A DNA stretch of 64,000 bases from Thermothielavioides terrestris NRRL 8126 (Eukaryota; Ascomycota; Sordariomycetes; Sordariales; Chaetomiaceae), in contig NC_016460.1 of NCBI RefSeq assembly GCF_000226115.1, positions 4,216,001 through 4,280,000 of the forward strand, read 5' to 3'. The position numbers were made by a program, and so were the translations under genes. The notes below the pieces were generated by a model. That model was given only the letters and a program-made list of their open reading frames with translations, made no database searches and was not told the origin of the DNA. Position 1 is the stretch's first letter; each line of letters begins with the position of its first letter. Positions 21,068-32,544 of the stretch are shown piece after piece.

Positions 21068-24052
21068 ATGGATCCGTTATCTCTCACCTTCGGCATCGCG
21101 GGCCTCCTGCCGCTAGTTGCCAAGGCCATCAAGTCGGCGAAAGAGTACGCTCACGCGGTTTTGACGGCCAAGGAGGCAATCGCAGCACTCATCAGTGAGC
21201 TGGAGGCGTTGCAGTTCAGCCTAACCAGCCTCCAGCGATTCCTCCAATCTCTCAAGGACGCCGACAACCTGAAGTTCGAGCACTCATCGGTCCTTGTCAC
21301 ATGCTCGACAGCGTGCAAGGCCAAGCTGGGGTCGCTCTGCCAGAGACTAGAGCACGCAGGGAGCGGCCCAAGAACTCGTCTCCTGCTTTGGCCGCTTAGC
21401 GAGAAAGAACACCAAAGGACGCTCCAGGAGCTCCGCAACTTCACCACTTGGATGCAGTTCGGTTTGACCATCGACGGGTGCAGGTTGCTTTCGCGGACTT
21501 CGGAGGACGTCCTGCAGGTGCTGGGCCAGCAGCTCGAGCACTTCAAGACCGCCCAGGCAGTAGCAGACACCTTGACGCACATCTCCTCCGTTCTCGAGAA
21601 GCAGACGCTGCAGCTCGACGAATCGCGCGCGCAGGATGTCCGGAAGCAGGTCCTGGATTGGATATCGACGACAAAATATTATCAGAAGCACCAAGCGCTG
21701 AAGGCCTCCAGGGCACAGCACACGGGCGACTGGATCTTACGAAGCACAGAGTATGTTGCGTGGCGCGACAGTGCGGAGAAGACGGATGCTGTGCTCTGGT
21801 GCCATGGAATTCAGGGGTCCGGGAAGACCAACTTAGTGTAAGCATCCTCTCCCTTTGCTTTCACAAACCTTTGTCACACTCTCTCTCCTGACACTTGTCC
21901 CTTGTCCTTCCCTACTAACACTGACTGCCGGTGCCTGTTGAAGGTCCATCGTTGTGGACAATCTTCTGGATCCAACCCGGTTCCCACCCCGCGCGGTGGC
22001 ATATTTCTACTTTGACCACCAAGATCAACTCGCGCAATCGCCAGGGACAGTATTCTCCTGCATCCTCCGCCAGCTGCTAGAGCAACTGCCCAGCATCCCC
22101 GAGGCCGTGATCAGCTTGCACGAAAGCGCCGCGTCGAAAGGCGGCGGCCTCCCGGAGTTCGAGTGCGAGCGGTTGATAGCAGAGGTTGCCAAAGACATCG
22201 GCAGGGTGTATGTTGTCATCGACGCCCTCGACGAGTGCGCTGCGAACCATAGAGCCTCCTTCGTGCGGACTCTTGGCCAGTTGAACGGGATCCCGGGACT
22301 TCGCATCCTCATCGCCGGCCGCCCGCATGTGCGAGAGATCGCCATGATGTTTCCGGACCGTCTTGATCTCAAGATAGAAGCTCGGGCGGAAGACATCGCT
22401 CTCTATCTTCGCTCTGAGCTGACGAGGAATGGATTCTACGACGTGGCTGGTGAGGAGTTTGCTCGCGATTTAATCCAAAAACTGGTTAAAGGGGCACGCG
22501 GAATGTGAGTGCAATTTTCTCGTCCTCCCACACACCCAACTGCCAGCCCTAAGTGTCACCAAGAGAAAGAAAACAACACTGACACTGCGGGGAAGGTTCC
22601 TACTCCCTGTCCTCCAGCTGCGCACCATCCTCAAGGAGCCGACGCTGGGGGAGATGGAAGACAGCCTGAACAACATCTCCCACAACCTGACCGAGGCCAT
22701 GGAGGAAACGATCCGACGAATCCAGAGTTTGCCGACCAGCCGAAGCCGCCTGGGGATGGACTCTCTAATGTACCTCGCCCACGCGGAGCGCGCCCTCTCG
22801 GTTGACGAGCTGCGCGACCTGCTGGCCGTGCACCCCGCCCGCACGCAGGTCAACCCCAAGTACCGCCCCACGGAGAAGGTCATCCTCGAGTGCTGCCAGG
22901 GCCTCGTCACCGTCGACGCCAAAACGGGCGCCGTCGGCACCTGCCACTACGCCGTTACCTAGTACCTCCGCCAGAATGACGCCCGGCTGTTCCCCCGCGC
23001 CGAAGCCATCCTCACCACCCGCTGCCTGCGCTACCTCACGCTAGACGACTTCAGCAGCGGGCCGTGGCCGAACGAGAGCGCCATCGCCGCGCACATCAGC
23101 GCCTTCCCCTTCCTCGCGTACGCGGCCTGCTCGTGGGGGGCGGCACGCGCGGCGCGCCGAGGAGGAAGCCGCCGCCGACGACGACGAGGAGGAGGAGGAG
23201 GTGCGGGCGGCGCTGGCGGCCTTCTTCGCGCAGCCGCGCGCGCTGGCGACGGCCAACCAAGTGCGGCAGTACGCGCTGCGGTATGTGGAGCGGTACTGGG
23301 CGGCGGACGAGTGCCGCAGCCTCACGGCGCTGCACCACGCGAGCCGGCACGGCCTGACGCGCACCGTGGCCGCGCTGCTGGACGGCGAGATGGGGGTAGC
23401 GGCGGCGGGGGCCCCGTTCGGCGACGTGAACGTTGCCACCCAGGTCGGCGGGACGCCCATCATCCTCGCGGCGGCCGGCGGCCATGTCGAGACGGTCGAC
23501 CTGCTCATGCAGCGCGGCGCGGACCCGTACTTGTGCAACTGGTACGGCAATGCGCTGCATTGCGCGGTGGAGGCTGGCCACGCGGCTGCCGCGCGCGCGC
23601 TGATTGAGCGTTGGGGCATGGACGTGCAGAGGGACGGCTTTGCCATGCGCTACCTTCTCTGCGCCATGGACAGGGACTCGGTCGAGGCGTTCGAAACGCT
23701 GGTCGACCTCGGCGTTGGCTTCCGGCCGGACGCGGACGGGGGCGACACGGCCACGGCGAAGACGCTGTTCAAGCTCGCGTGCCGGAGACGCTGTCCCAAG
23801 ATCGTCGATCTGTTGATCAGGCGTGGGTGGCTTGACATACACTGGAGGTTTGGGAAGGGTCAGACAGTGCTGCATAGGGCTGCGCGTGAGCGGTGCCTGG
23901 CCATCATAGAGCGGCTGGTTGAGGCGGGCGCGGACCTCAGCGCGCTGGATGACAACGGGTTGTCGGCGTGGAAGGCAATTGAGCGAGAGTACCTCTCGCG
24001 ATCGTTGAAGTTTGCTCCAAATCTGGGCTTGCAGACGGAATTGGAGATGTAA
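21068..24052 (+). pseudogene. NACHT-ankyrin STAND (NLR-like) protein, stop plus frameshift
   Basis: Exons 21068-21837, 21944-22504 and 22596-24052. The start MDPLSLTFGIAGLLPLVAKAIKSAK is the helical N-terminal domain of fungal STAND proteins. The NACHT P-loop GIQGSGKT is at residues 247-254 and Walker B VVIDALDEC at about 347-355. The C-terminal third carries ankyrin repeats (LTALHHASRHG, GGTPIILAAAGGHVETVDLLMQRGAD, NALHCAVEAGHAAAARALIE, TVLHRAARERCLAIIERLVEAGAD). Two lesions interrupt it: TAG at 22960-22962 (HYAVT-stop-YLRQ; CAG-to-TAG) and a one-base insertion in six G at 23135-23140, needed to join CSWG to RRAEEEAAADDDEEEEE. A stop there would separate the NACHT module from the ankyrins. 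Such proteins sense non-self or trigger incompatibility. Both lesions could be assembly errors. Confidence 0.8.
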
Positions 24053-24504
24053 TTCCTGGGAATGTCCAAGTGGCATCCGATGATACACAGCATATTTTGC
24101 TGGCCCTCATTCGAGCTAAGGTGGCGATGCTATGCTAGGAGTCTAGCCGCAAGGGTGATGGCAGTAACAAGAAGCGAGGGTCCGAAGAGGGGGAATCAAT
24201 CACGGTAACGGGCATTCAGGGGGAAGGGTCTGGTTCTCGTGCACCTCCGCCGGGTGTACCGCGGACAGACAATTTTGCATTGGCTATTTTCCAACTAACG
24301 ACAGAAATAGACGAACCTGAAGACCTAAATATCCAGCCTGTGATGAGTATCTACGTATGCGGCTGACCGAAAGGAGGCTCACTTCAGCTCGCGGCGAAGG
24401 AGCCGAGCGTAGGAACGTACCATCTCTGTCTCTCAGCCACAATATGCCATAGGACTCGAAGAAAGAGCATCGCCGAACAACATGACACGGCCCGCATCAC
24501 TCCT
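24053..24504. other. intergenic, convergent 3' ends
   Basis: Nothing recognised. Confidence 0.4.
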
Positions 24505-24777
24505 CTAGCAGGTGCAGAACACCCTGTCCACGATCTTGCCCCGCACGCTGCAGCAGTACGGGTTGCATTCACCGCTCGTCACGAACTGGCCTTGGGAGTT
24601 GCAGACTCTTATCTCGTCGGTGATCCCGGCCTGATAGCAGCAGTAGGTGCCCGGCCGGCACCCCACGATGCCGCAATCGCCCAGGCCCTCCTGCCGCTCA
24701 GTGAGCCCCGGCTCGGGGACCGCGACGGCGGCAGCCAGGGAGATGGCGCTGATGACGAGAAGGGCAGAGTGGCGCAT
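24505..24777 (-). CDS. small cysteine-rich secreted protein
   Basis: A 90-residue intronless protein. MRHSALLVISAISLAAAVAV is a signal peptide. Short pro-like text (PEPGLTERQ) follows, then a compact domain with ten cysteines in the order C-x4-C, CC, C, C, CC, C-x-C, ending in FCTC at the C-terminus. Ten cysteines in about 60 residues implies five disulphides and an apoplastic life. I do not recognise the family. The pattern lacks the hydrophobic runs of a hydrophobin. A TATAAAG box sits 140 bp upstream on the same strand. Candidate effector or antimicrobial roles are inference from size and cysteine content only. Confidence 0.75.
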   Translation of the reverse strand: MRHSALLVISAISLAAAVAVPEPGLTERQEGLGDCGIVGCRPGTYCCYQAGITDEIRVCNSQGQFVTSGECNPYCCSVRGKIVDRVFCTC

Positions 24778-24916
24778 CGTGGTCGAGTTGTTCTCGTAGG
24801 GAACAGATAAGGTATTCTAAGCGTTGTGGAAGTTGAGCGTTGAGATCTGGTGACTCTTGATGTTGTAATGTGGTCTCAGCAGGTTGCCCGTCAAGTTCTC
24901 TGCCTTTTCTCCGCCT

Positions 24917-24923
24917 CTTTATA
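24917..24923 (-). promoter_or_regulatory. TATA box of the cysteine-rich protein gene
   Basis: TATAAAG on the minus strand, 140 bp before the ATG at 24777. Confidence 0.45.
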
Positions 24924-26874
24924 CTTTTCCCTCCCCTCCCCACTCAATGGTCCCTTGGCCAGGAGCAGATCCTTCTGCAACACCGAATACCGCCTCCTAT
25001 GGCCCGCCGATCGCACGAAGGTGCAAGTCCGCGTTGGGTCGGGGACTTCGTGATGCAGCGCAACTGGCTTGGCGAAGGATCAAATACAGGGGTCAAAAGC
25101 CGCAGGTGTCGCAGAGCAGCGACATTGTATCCGGGAGACGGCCGTGACTGGCGAATGGAGATAATTCGACCTTCCGGGAATGGCGGTCAAACACGATGAA
25201 AATCTGCCGAAGGATCGCCAAGACTCCCCCTCTCGGGGGATGCTTGGGTTGGAACAGCCGAAAGATAATCTAGAGAAAGCCAGGGTGTTGTTGTGTTGGA
25301 AACGTGGAAACATGATTTGAGTTAGCGGTTCCAACTTCCCAAATTCTCTCTGAAGCACTCGCTGTGTGTAGTGTAGACGCTTCAAAAATCGTCAAGCCCC
25401 TGTCTGTGTCTCCCCGGCTGGGCACAGGGGTCCGTCGATGAGCGGAAGAGTGACGAGGTTACCCAATGAATATCTTAGAGATCACGGTAGAGAGCGTAAA
25501 GAATATGGCAGCTGTCGAGTGCAAGGACTAAGATGGCAACTAGACTGCAGGCCAGGGTTGCGGATAACTCCAAGCGACTTACTATACAGCACATGAGGTG
25601 GTAGCATCCAGGTCGTTGACAATGTGCTCGATTCTAAGCTAGGTGGTAACCATGCTGGCATGCCAAGCAGTGGCAAGACGATTCTCCGGGAAGGACATGG
25701 CTCACAGGACCGTTGCACCATACGGGGATAGGAGCAGACGGCGCTTTCTGGAGAGATGTTTACTCAAGGTCGGCGGCTGCGAGTACACCGAGTAGTCCCT
25801 GATCGGTCAGGGCGAACTCTTCGCCCGCGACGCCGCCGGAATCCTAGGGCAGGTTGCGAGCAGTCCTTACCGGGAGTCTCCAACGTGTCAGCGGTGTTCT
25901 CAGAAGCAGCTGGTCGCTCAGACGGTGCCGATGCGGCAGTAAACAACAACGGATTGAATGGGGGGATGAAGTCAGTTACAATTACAGCTATGAAGGCCTG
26001 GGTGTCGTCTTGTCCTTGTCGAAGCAGTCCTCGTCGTTCATTGCCGGTCTGCAAAGGAGCGCCCGGCTGAACTAGAGGACGACCTCAATCACGAGCCTTC
26101 TCAACCTTAGCTGATAGTTTACTTACCTTACCTATGTACACACAGTCCAAACTGTAGCCTTGTAGGAGGTAGAACGCAACACACGCTTCAACAGCATTTA
26201 GGTGAAGCACGGGGATAGTCTCCCTGGCTCCCAGCATTCATACTCTCCGTGGCTGGGGTATTGAAATTGGACAAAATACGCCCAGGGATCATAGTTGCCT
26301 CGTCATTGTATTCTCTTACACATCAAGGCCTGTCAACTCGTCATTCTGCCGCGCACAGCTAGCTTGGCTTTTATGAACAGCAGAGCAAGCGACATATCGT
26401 TAACCTGAAGCCCCCCACGTTACTTTTCAGTAAAGGGTAAGTTACCCGACGTGGGCTGCTCCCACGCATCACCCTTTTATGGCAGCGCTATAGCCGATGC
26501 GGAAGGGCACACATTTCAGATGCAAGGACCAACCGCGAGACAGGTGGTGATCCGGGGGCTCATCCGAACGCTGCTAAAGCAGGGCCGGTCTCGGCGCACA
26601 TGCGCATGTCATGATTACGAAGGCCGTTTGGCACGGTCCTACTTTGGTCCGCAAAGTGAGTCAACGAGTCCACATGCCGAGGTACAGGGACCGTCACAAC
26701 TCCACGACTCAAAATATAATGAACAGGCGCATGCGTCTTGCGCTCTCATTGAAACCTGGCGCCGACTTCATCCTTCATCCTATTTCATTTTTCAACGTAC
26801 TTCCGTACTCCTCAATACAATAACAGGGCAACGACCGAGCCGAGACCTGACCGTTCCGTATCATATCATCCGAC
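24924..26874. other. long divergent intergenic region
   Basis: About 2 kb with short unconserved frames on both strands. I see no gene, transposon ends or RNA gene. Confidence 0.35.
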
Positions 26875-27703
26875 ATGGCCCCGCCTGCCGGGCGCTCGGC
26901 CATCTCGGCCAGCCCCCGAGTGCACGCCCTGCTCGCGCGCCTGCACGCGGCTTCCGAGGCGCAAGAGAAGTCGCTCTCGCAGATCTGGTTCTACCTCAAG
27001 CGCCTCATCTCCTTCTACCTCTTCCGGACCCCCTGGGCCGCGAGCGCCGACGACCACATGCGCGACAAGTTCGTCGCCCTCGAGGAGGATAAGTGCCACT
27101 TCATGTACCTGCTCGCCCGCAGCTCGGGCGCCCTGAACATCGTCGAGGCCGGCACCAGCTTCGGCGTCTCCACCATCTACCTGGCGCTGGCGGTCGGGCA
27201 GAACGTGGCCGACCAGAGGGCCCAAGGGAAGACCGTCACTGGCAGGGTCATCGCCACCGAAAAGGAGCCCACTAAGGCTGCACGGGCGAGGGAACACTGG
27301 GCCGAGGCCGGCGACGAGGTCGCCGGCGTCATCGAGCTGCGCGAGGGGGACCTGCTGGAGACGCTCAAGATGGACGGGATGCCGGAGCAGGTCGATTTCC
27401 TGCTGCTCGACAGTACGTATCCTGCCTTCGATGTTGCCGTGCCATTGTTCCAGTGGATCGGAAGACACTGACGGTTAGCGCCGCGCAGTCTGGACGCCGT
27501 TGGCGCTCCCCACCCTCAAGATCATCCAGCCGCGCCTGAGGAAGGGGGCTGTGGTTCTCGCCGACAACACGAAGATGGCCCGGCCGCTGTACAAAGAGTA
27601 CCTCGACTACATCCACGACCCCGCGAACAGCTTCAAGACCACCGAGGTGCCCTACTCTGGAGGCCTGCAGATGTCCGTGTACCTTCCCGACGCCAGCGTA
27701 TAG
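26875..27703 (+). CDS. SAM-dependent O-methyltransferase (class I, family 3-like)
   Basis: Exons 26875-27412 and 27489-27703 encode 250 residues. The intron (GTACGT...GCGCAG) splits an Ile codon in LLLDIWTPLALP. The SAM loop EAGTSFGVST is at residues 91-100, the acidic residue after the second strand lies in VIATEKEP, and VDFLLLD and GAVVLADN complete the core. The size and order match small fungal O-methyltransferases related to caffeoyl-CoA or catechol types. There is no signal peptide. The acceptor is unknown; it could be a phenolic. The nearest coding neighbours are unrelated, so context gives no pathway. Confidence 0.8.
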
Positions 27704-29456
27704 GGTGTCACGCTCGGCTCCTTCTGTATAGCCCGCGATGCAGGCCAAAAAGAGATCACGGAGGTGATGCGAGTCCACGGGTGTGTCGCTTGCAACCAGA
27801 GAGTTCATGGAGACGGAAATTGCCCGCGCAAGATTAAAACACAAAATTGGGCTGCCTCCATTCCGTAATATATATATAGGTACATACCTGAGTCAATTCG
27901 CCTCAACAAGGTGGAATCTCATTTCCGCCCCATACGTAAGATACGTGGCCGACGCTGTAGCCTAGCCGAGGACTTCAAGTGTGACCTGTCGGGTGAATGT
28001 GGGGGGCCAAGGGCCTTCTGGTTCAAAATCTCGGACAACTCTGGTCTATCCCATCCTTGTTCGCTTGGATGATGACCTCAAATCCGACAGCGTTTCGGGG
28101 CAAGTCAATATGTGGTTCTTCAACACCCACCCCCTTCAACTCGGCGAGTATTTCAATGTTGTAGTTCCCAGATAGCCATGCGCTCGCAGACAAGGGAGCA
28201 GGCAGAAGTCACGTTGGCCGACATGACGGACCTTGACAAGCCTCGCACTGAAGCTAGCTTCGTCGCAGTCCGGGGCTGCGCGCGCCCCGGCTGCCCGATA
28301 GAGGCTATACGATCACATCTGGATTGGCGCGTGTTCCATCGATCGGTCCAGCAGCGCTAAACTCTTCCTATTCGAGGCTGTCAATTCCATGTACCGTTGG
28401 TTCGGCTCAGCAGCCGTCCGAAGCAGGACCGAAGTGTCTTTGCTGATCATTTCACGGCCAACCCTAGTCGACGAGCCCGTACTAGCTGGCATCGTCCATT
28501 CCTCGGACGTGGGCGTGGCAAAGATGATGTACTTGGCTTCGAACCCAGAGACAACCAGGGAGGAGGAGGTGGCCTATCGTGCTAGGGATCTTTGACTCAG
28601 AAACATCGCCTTGCCCCTCAGCTCCGCCATTTGCCCATCCAGTGTCCTTCTCTTCACGGAGCTTGTTGCTAGGAAATTGGAATCTCTCAAAGAAAAGTTA
28701 ATCTGGCCTGGGTGTCCAGCTGCCTGCCGAGGATAGGCGATGGACTTGGTCTTCGGAGGGTTAAGTCCGGTTTTTGCCCGGCTCTCAGGTTCGATATCTG
28801 TGGGAGGGTGGCGTCCGTTCCAGTCTTCCAGATTTCTGGAGTGAAGCCAGCCCTATGGGTCGCGATTCATATATCACGGAAGCTAGAATTTCTTACTGGC
28901 CCCTGAGCAACTCTGGCCGTCCCCCGAAGCCTGGCCTGGGTGGCACACGGCTAGGAACGGTGACCCACTTCCTCACTTCTCCGCGCTTCCGTCTTCCGTC
29001 TTCCGACTCCCGCACCTCCGTTCCGCTGAACACCAGGTTACAGTCTGGCTCTTCAAAACCCTTGTTCCGTGGGTAGATAGTCCCAATTTGTCAGGTGCAA
29101 TACCAACGGAACGTGATTCTGTGCTGCGCCATAACAAACGTTCCAAATCTGCCCCTATCCACAATGGTCCTCGGCTGGATCTTGCAGGCGGGAATGACAC
29201 CATGCGATGGCGGGTGACCAGGACTAACACCACCCGCTGATGGCTAGCGACGGAAGGATGGAGAATGCTCATGACGGAACAGGATCGGTGCCGACAGCCC
29301 ACCCTCGGACGCCCTGGTGCGGGAAGTGCACTACTGGTATAATACATGGTCCCAGGTCCTTCTCGTTGCCTTTATCAGACCGTAAACAGGTTACCTCTTC
29401 CTTGTACCTTGTCGACACTGACTCTTTTTGATACCCACATCGCTGGCGTTGTTGCA
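27704..29456. other. long intergenic region
   Basis: About 1.75 kb without a recognisable gene. A TATAAT box (29338-29343) lies 114 bp before the dioxygenase ATG. Nothing else stands out. Confidence 0.4.
29338..29343 (+). promoter_or_regulatory. TATA-like box of the indoleamine dioxygenase gene
   Basis: GGTATAATAC, 114 bp upstream of ATG 29457. Confidence 0.4.
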
Positions 29457-31013
29457 ATGTCGCCATCCGAAACGCTCATCCATGATGACCCCAACGCCGG
29501 GTTTGATATTCCATTGCCCGTGTCTCTCGAGGACCACGCAGTGACGTCCAATGGGTTTCTCCCAGACGGACCGCCCTTGGAGCGCCTTCCAAACTCATAC
29601 TACTCGCCATGGGAGTCGCTGATGGACTCGCTCCCCCGCTCACTCGCAGAGCACACGCTTCGAGCCCAGGTCGACCGCCTGCCTATCCTGTCGACGGACC
29701 ATCTGGCCACAGAACCGGAGTGGAGGCGTGCCTGCGTCATCCTCGGCTTCCTGACGCACGCGTACATCTGGGGGGGCGACAGCGCTGCCGAGGTATGTCA
29801 GACAACAACATATCCCATCAACCGTGTGCGCCGTCGGTTGCCAGTCACTAAGCTAAACTTCCCGGACTTCCTTCTCCTTCGGCAGATCCTCCCGCCACAG
29901 CTCACCGTCCCCTTCCTCGCCGTCTCCTCACACCTCGGCATCCCGCCCATCGCCACCTACGCTAGCCTCAACCTCTGGAACTTCCGCACCACCGCCGCCG
30001 CCGGCGGTCCCGACCTCACCGACCCCGACGCGCTGCAGGCGCTGCACACCTTCACCGGCACGCCGGACGAGTCCTGGTTCTACATCGTCTCCGTCGCGAT
30101 GGAAGCGCAGGGCGCCGCGCTGATCCCGACGATGCTGCACGCCCTCGAAGCAGCAACATCATCATCGTCATCATCATCAGCATCATCATCATCATCAGTC
30201 TCGCCCGACCCGTCCCCGCGCAGCGACCACACCGCCGTCACGGACGCGCTGACCACGCTGGTGCGCGGCATCGCCGCTCTGGGCAAGCTGCTAGAGCGCA
30301 TGGACGAGCGGTGCGACCCGCAGGTGTTCTACCACCGCATCCGGCCCTTCCTGGCGGGCAGCCGGAACATGGCGGGGGCGGGCCTGCCGCGCGGGGTGTT
30401 CTACGACGAGGGCGAGGGCGGCGACGGGCGGGGGCGGGGGCAGTGGCGGATGCTGCGGGGCGGCAGCAACGGGCAGAGCTCGCTGGTGCAGTTTCTGGAT
30501 CTGGTGCTGGGCGTGGAGCACGCGACTGCTGCGGCGGGAAGAGGAGGGGAGGGCGGCGTCAGCTTCCATGAGGAGGTGCGCGGGTACATGCCGGAGCCGC
30601 ATCGGAGGTTCCTGCAGGTCGTGGCGGAGAGATATCCCGGGGGAATGAAGACTGCGGTGGCGCGGCTGTTGGAGGTCGGCGAGGCGGACGACGGCGGGTT
30701 GAGTCCGGCGCAGGTGGCATTGCGGGAGGCGTTCCAGGAGGCAACGCGGGCGCTGGCGGAGTTCAGGAATAAGCACCTGCAGATCGTGGCTAGGTACATC
30801 ATCATCCCGTCGCGGCAGCCGAATGCGAACCACGGGGTGAATCTGGCGACGGCGTCGTCGAGGCTTGCCAGCGCGCCGCAGGTGGAGGGCTGGAAGGGTC
30901 CTCTGGGCGGAGCGGATGCCGAGCTGACAGGCACAGGAGGCACGGCGCTGCTGCCATTTCTGAAGCAATCACGCGATGAGACGGTCCAGGCCGGCCAGCT
31001 TCAAGTTCAATGA
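29457..31013 (+). CDS. indoleamine 2,3-dioxygenase
   Basis: Exons 29457-29792 and 29886-31013 encode 487 residues. The 93-bp intron is in frame without a stop, but removing it joins GGDSAAE to ILPPQLTVPFL as in the family. Recognisable blocks are PFLAVSSHLGIPPIATYA, LWNFR, SWFYIVSVAMEA, FLAGSRNMAGAGLP, LRGGSNGQSSLVQFLDLVLGVEH, YMPEPHRRFL and EFRNKHLQIVARYI, where His409 is the predicted proximal haem ligand. The enzyme opens the indole ring of tryptophan to N-formylkynurenine, feeding kynurenine and NAD synthesis. A poly-Ser insert (around residues 195-210) encoded by TCA/TCG repeats replaces the usual short loop. The C-terminal 60 residues are variable in the family. Confidence 0.92.
   Translation: MSPSETLIHDDPNAGFDIPLPVSLEDHAVTSNGFLPDGPPLERLPNSYYSPWESLMDSLPRSLAEHTLRAQVDRLPILSTDHLATEPEWRRACVILGFLTHAYIWGGDSAAEVCQTTTYPINRVRRRLPVTKLNFPDFLLLRQILPPQLTVPFLAVSSHLGIPPIATYASLNLWNFRTTAAAGGPDLTDPDALQALHTFTGTPDESWFYIVSVAMEAQGAALIPTMLHALEAATSSSSSSSASSSSSVSPDPSPRSDHTAVTDALTTLVRGIAALGKLLERMDERCDPQVFYHRIRPFLAGSRNMAGAGLPRGVFYDEGEGGDGRGRGQWRMLRGGSNGQSSLVQFLDLVLGVEHATAAAGRGGEGGVSFHEEVRGYMPEPHRRFLQVVAERYPGGMKTAVARLLEVGEADDGGLSPAQVALREAFQEATRALAEFRNKHLQIVARYIIIPSRQPNANHGVNLATASSRLASAPQVEGWKGPLGGADAELTGTGGTALLPFLKQSRDETVQAGQLQVQ
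30155..30201 (+). repeat. TCA/TCG trinucleotide repeat coding poly-Ser
   Basis: A trinucleotide tract within the dioxygenase gene encodes a serine run broken by one Ala. It lies in a surface loop between the SWFYIVSVAMEA helix and the next conserved block. Confidence 0.8.
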
Positions 31014-31266
31014 CGATAGGCGGCTCATGTGTGACCTGAGGTGTGAGGACGAGCGAGAGCAGGGCGAAGGACGGCTTGCCATTGGGCGGGGACACAGCCT
31101 TCTGAATTCAGCTAGTGTCGGCGTAGAGTCATTTCACTGAAGCTGTCTTACCTCGAGCATAAGGAGAACATTCCACACAGCTTGTATTTCTCCTCAGTCG
31201 TGATGCTGCCTTGGTCCGGATGCACTTGCACTTGCGCTTACGACTGTTGCACCCGAATCTTCAACC

Positions 31267-31782
31267 ATGGCTGGCGGTACGCCGGGGCTGCCCGTCCCCA
31301 AAGTCATCGGCAGCGCGAAACCCAATGTGTCCTATACCCACCGTGTTTCCGTGCGCGCGGTGGCCTTCAATGACAAGGGCGAAATCGCCATCCTCTACGC
31401 TTCCAAAGAAGACTACTACAAGCTTCCTGGCGGCGGCATCGAGCCGGGCGAGGACCACGAGACCGCGCTCAAGCGCGAGTTCCGGGAGGAAACGGGCGGC
31501 CTGATCAAGCTGCGCGGCAACGGCTGCATCGGCGCGACGGAGGAATTCCGCGGCCACCTCCGGCAGGTCTCGTACTGCTACTGCGCCGATCTGGTGGACG
31601 GCAGCGGCGAGCCCGCGCTCACGGAGGAGGAGATCGAAGACGGCCTCGGCCACCTCTGGGTCTCGGTCGAGGAGGCAAAGAGGCTGATGTCGGCAGCTGA
31701 ACCGACTTCGGACTTTGGAAGGTCGGTCAAGCAGCGCGACATTTATCTGCTGAATGAGGCGACCAAGGCGGACGCCCGCTGA
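31267..31782 (+). CDS. Nudix hydrolase
   Basis: An intronless 171-residue protein. The Nudix box reads GGIEPGEDHETALKREFREE then TGG from residue 56: Gly56, Glu62, Arg70-Glu71, Glu74-Glu75 and Gly77 fit G-x5-E-x7-REUXEEXGU. The box's Glu residues bind the divalent metals that activate water for pyrophosphate cleavage. The Nudix class (ADP-ribose, nucleotide, CoA) cannot be decided. No targeting signal is present. It follows the dioxygenase gene by 250 bp on the same strand but appears to be a separate transcription unit. Confidence 0.9.
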   Translation: MAGGTPGLPVPKVIGSAKPNVSYTHRVSVRAVAFNDKGEIAILYASKEDYYKLPGGGIEPGEDHETALKREFREETGGLIKLRGNGCIGATEEFRGHLRQVSYCYCADLVDGSGEPALTEEEIEDGLGHLWVSVEEAKRLMSAAEPTSDFGRSVKQRDIYLLNEATKADAR

Positions 31783-32544
31783 TGGTTGGGGGCGGATGAG
31801 TGCGAGATGCAGGTGTCATGAGTTTGTGTTCAGGTAGAGACGCAGCTTGGTTGCCTCAGTCAAACCTTCGCATACCGGAGGCGGGGTCAACTTCAACAGT
31901 GATTGGCGGCTCTGGTCTTGACTTTGCTGTTGCACGAAGGACTCGAGTAATTCCGCCATCTCCTCGCCGCTCGCGATTCGCTTCCTGTCGCCCCGGCCTT
32001 GGAGCCAGATGTTGGGCCGAACCGGGAAAGTTCTGCTGTTGCCTCCTGCGGTGATAATGGTGGGACGGAGCCATGATGCCGAGCATGCGCCGTGTTGCCG
32101 CATCTCCGGGTTGCTCGTTCCACCGCAACCTCGATGCTCCCAAAAAAATCCGGGGGCTGCTGAAATTTTTTAAACACATTCATGGTCTGACTGATGGGGC
32201 GCTGAGCGGATACTCGCGGGTCTTGCGAAATCTCGACGGCTGCGATCGTTGCTCGCTTCAGGGGTCCTTACCGGCCAAACGGTGAGCTGGACTTTGTTGT
32301 GGAAGAGGCCATGTTCTGCTGCTGCTGAGGGGCTTTCAAGCACGCCACTCCGCAGTTTGCCTGCGTCAGGATCGACGGGGAGCAGGCGCCGGGGAGCAGA
32401 TGCCGTCCAGATCTCGTCAGCCCCACTTCTTCTTCGAGAAGCCGTCCCTGCGCTGTACACTGCCGTGCTGTGAAGCCATCAGCGAGATCATTCCCGGTCA
32501 TAAATAACGAAAGAGTGGCGATCAAGATTGCAGAAGCATCGCTG
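31783..32544. other. intergenic left of the repeat island
   Basis: No conserved gene. Short overlapping frames on both strands are not family-like. Confidence 0.35.

Noticed and set aside
28738..28815. tRNA-like TTCGATA loop with partial stem
   Set aside because: The acceptor stem does not pair and no anticodon stem is found.
29793..29885. Reading through the in-frame 93-bp segment of the dioxygenase gene
   Set aside because: Consensus GTATGT and CAG ends and the conserved join after removal favour an intron.
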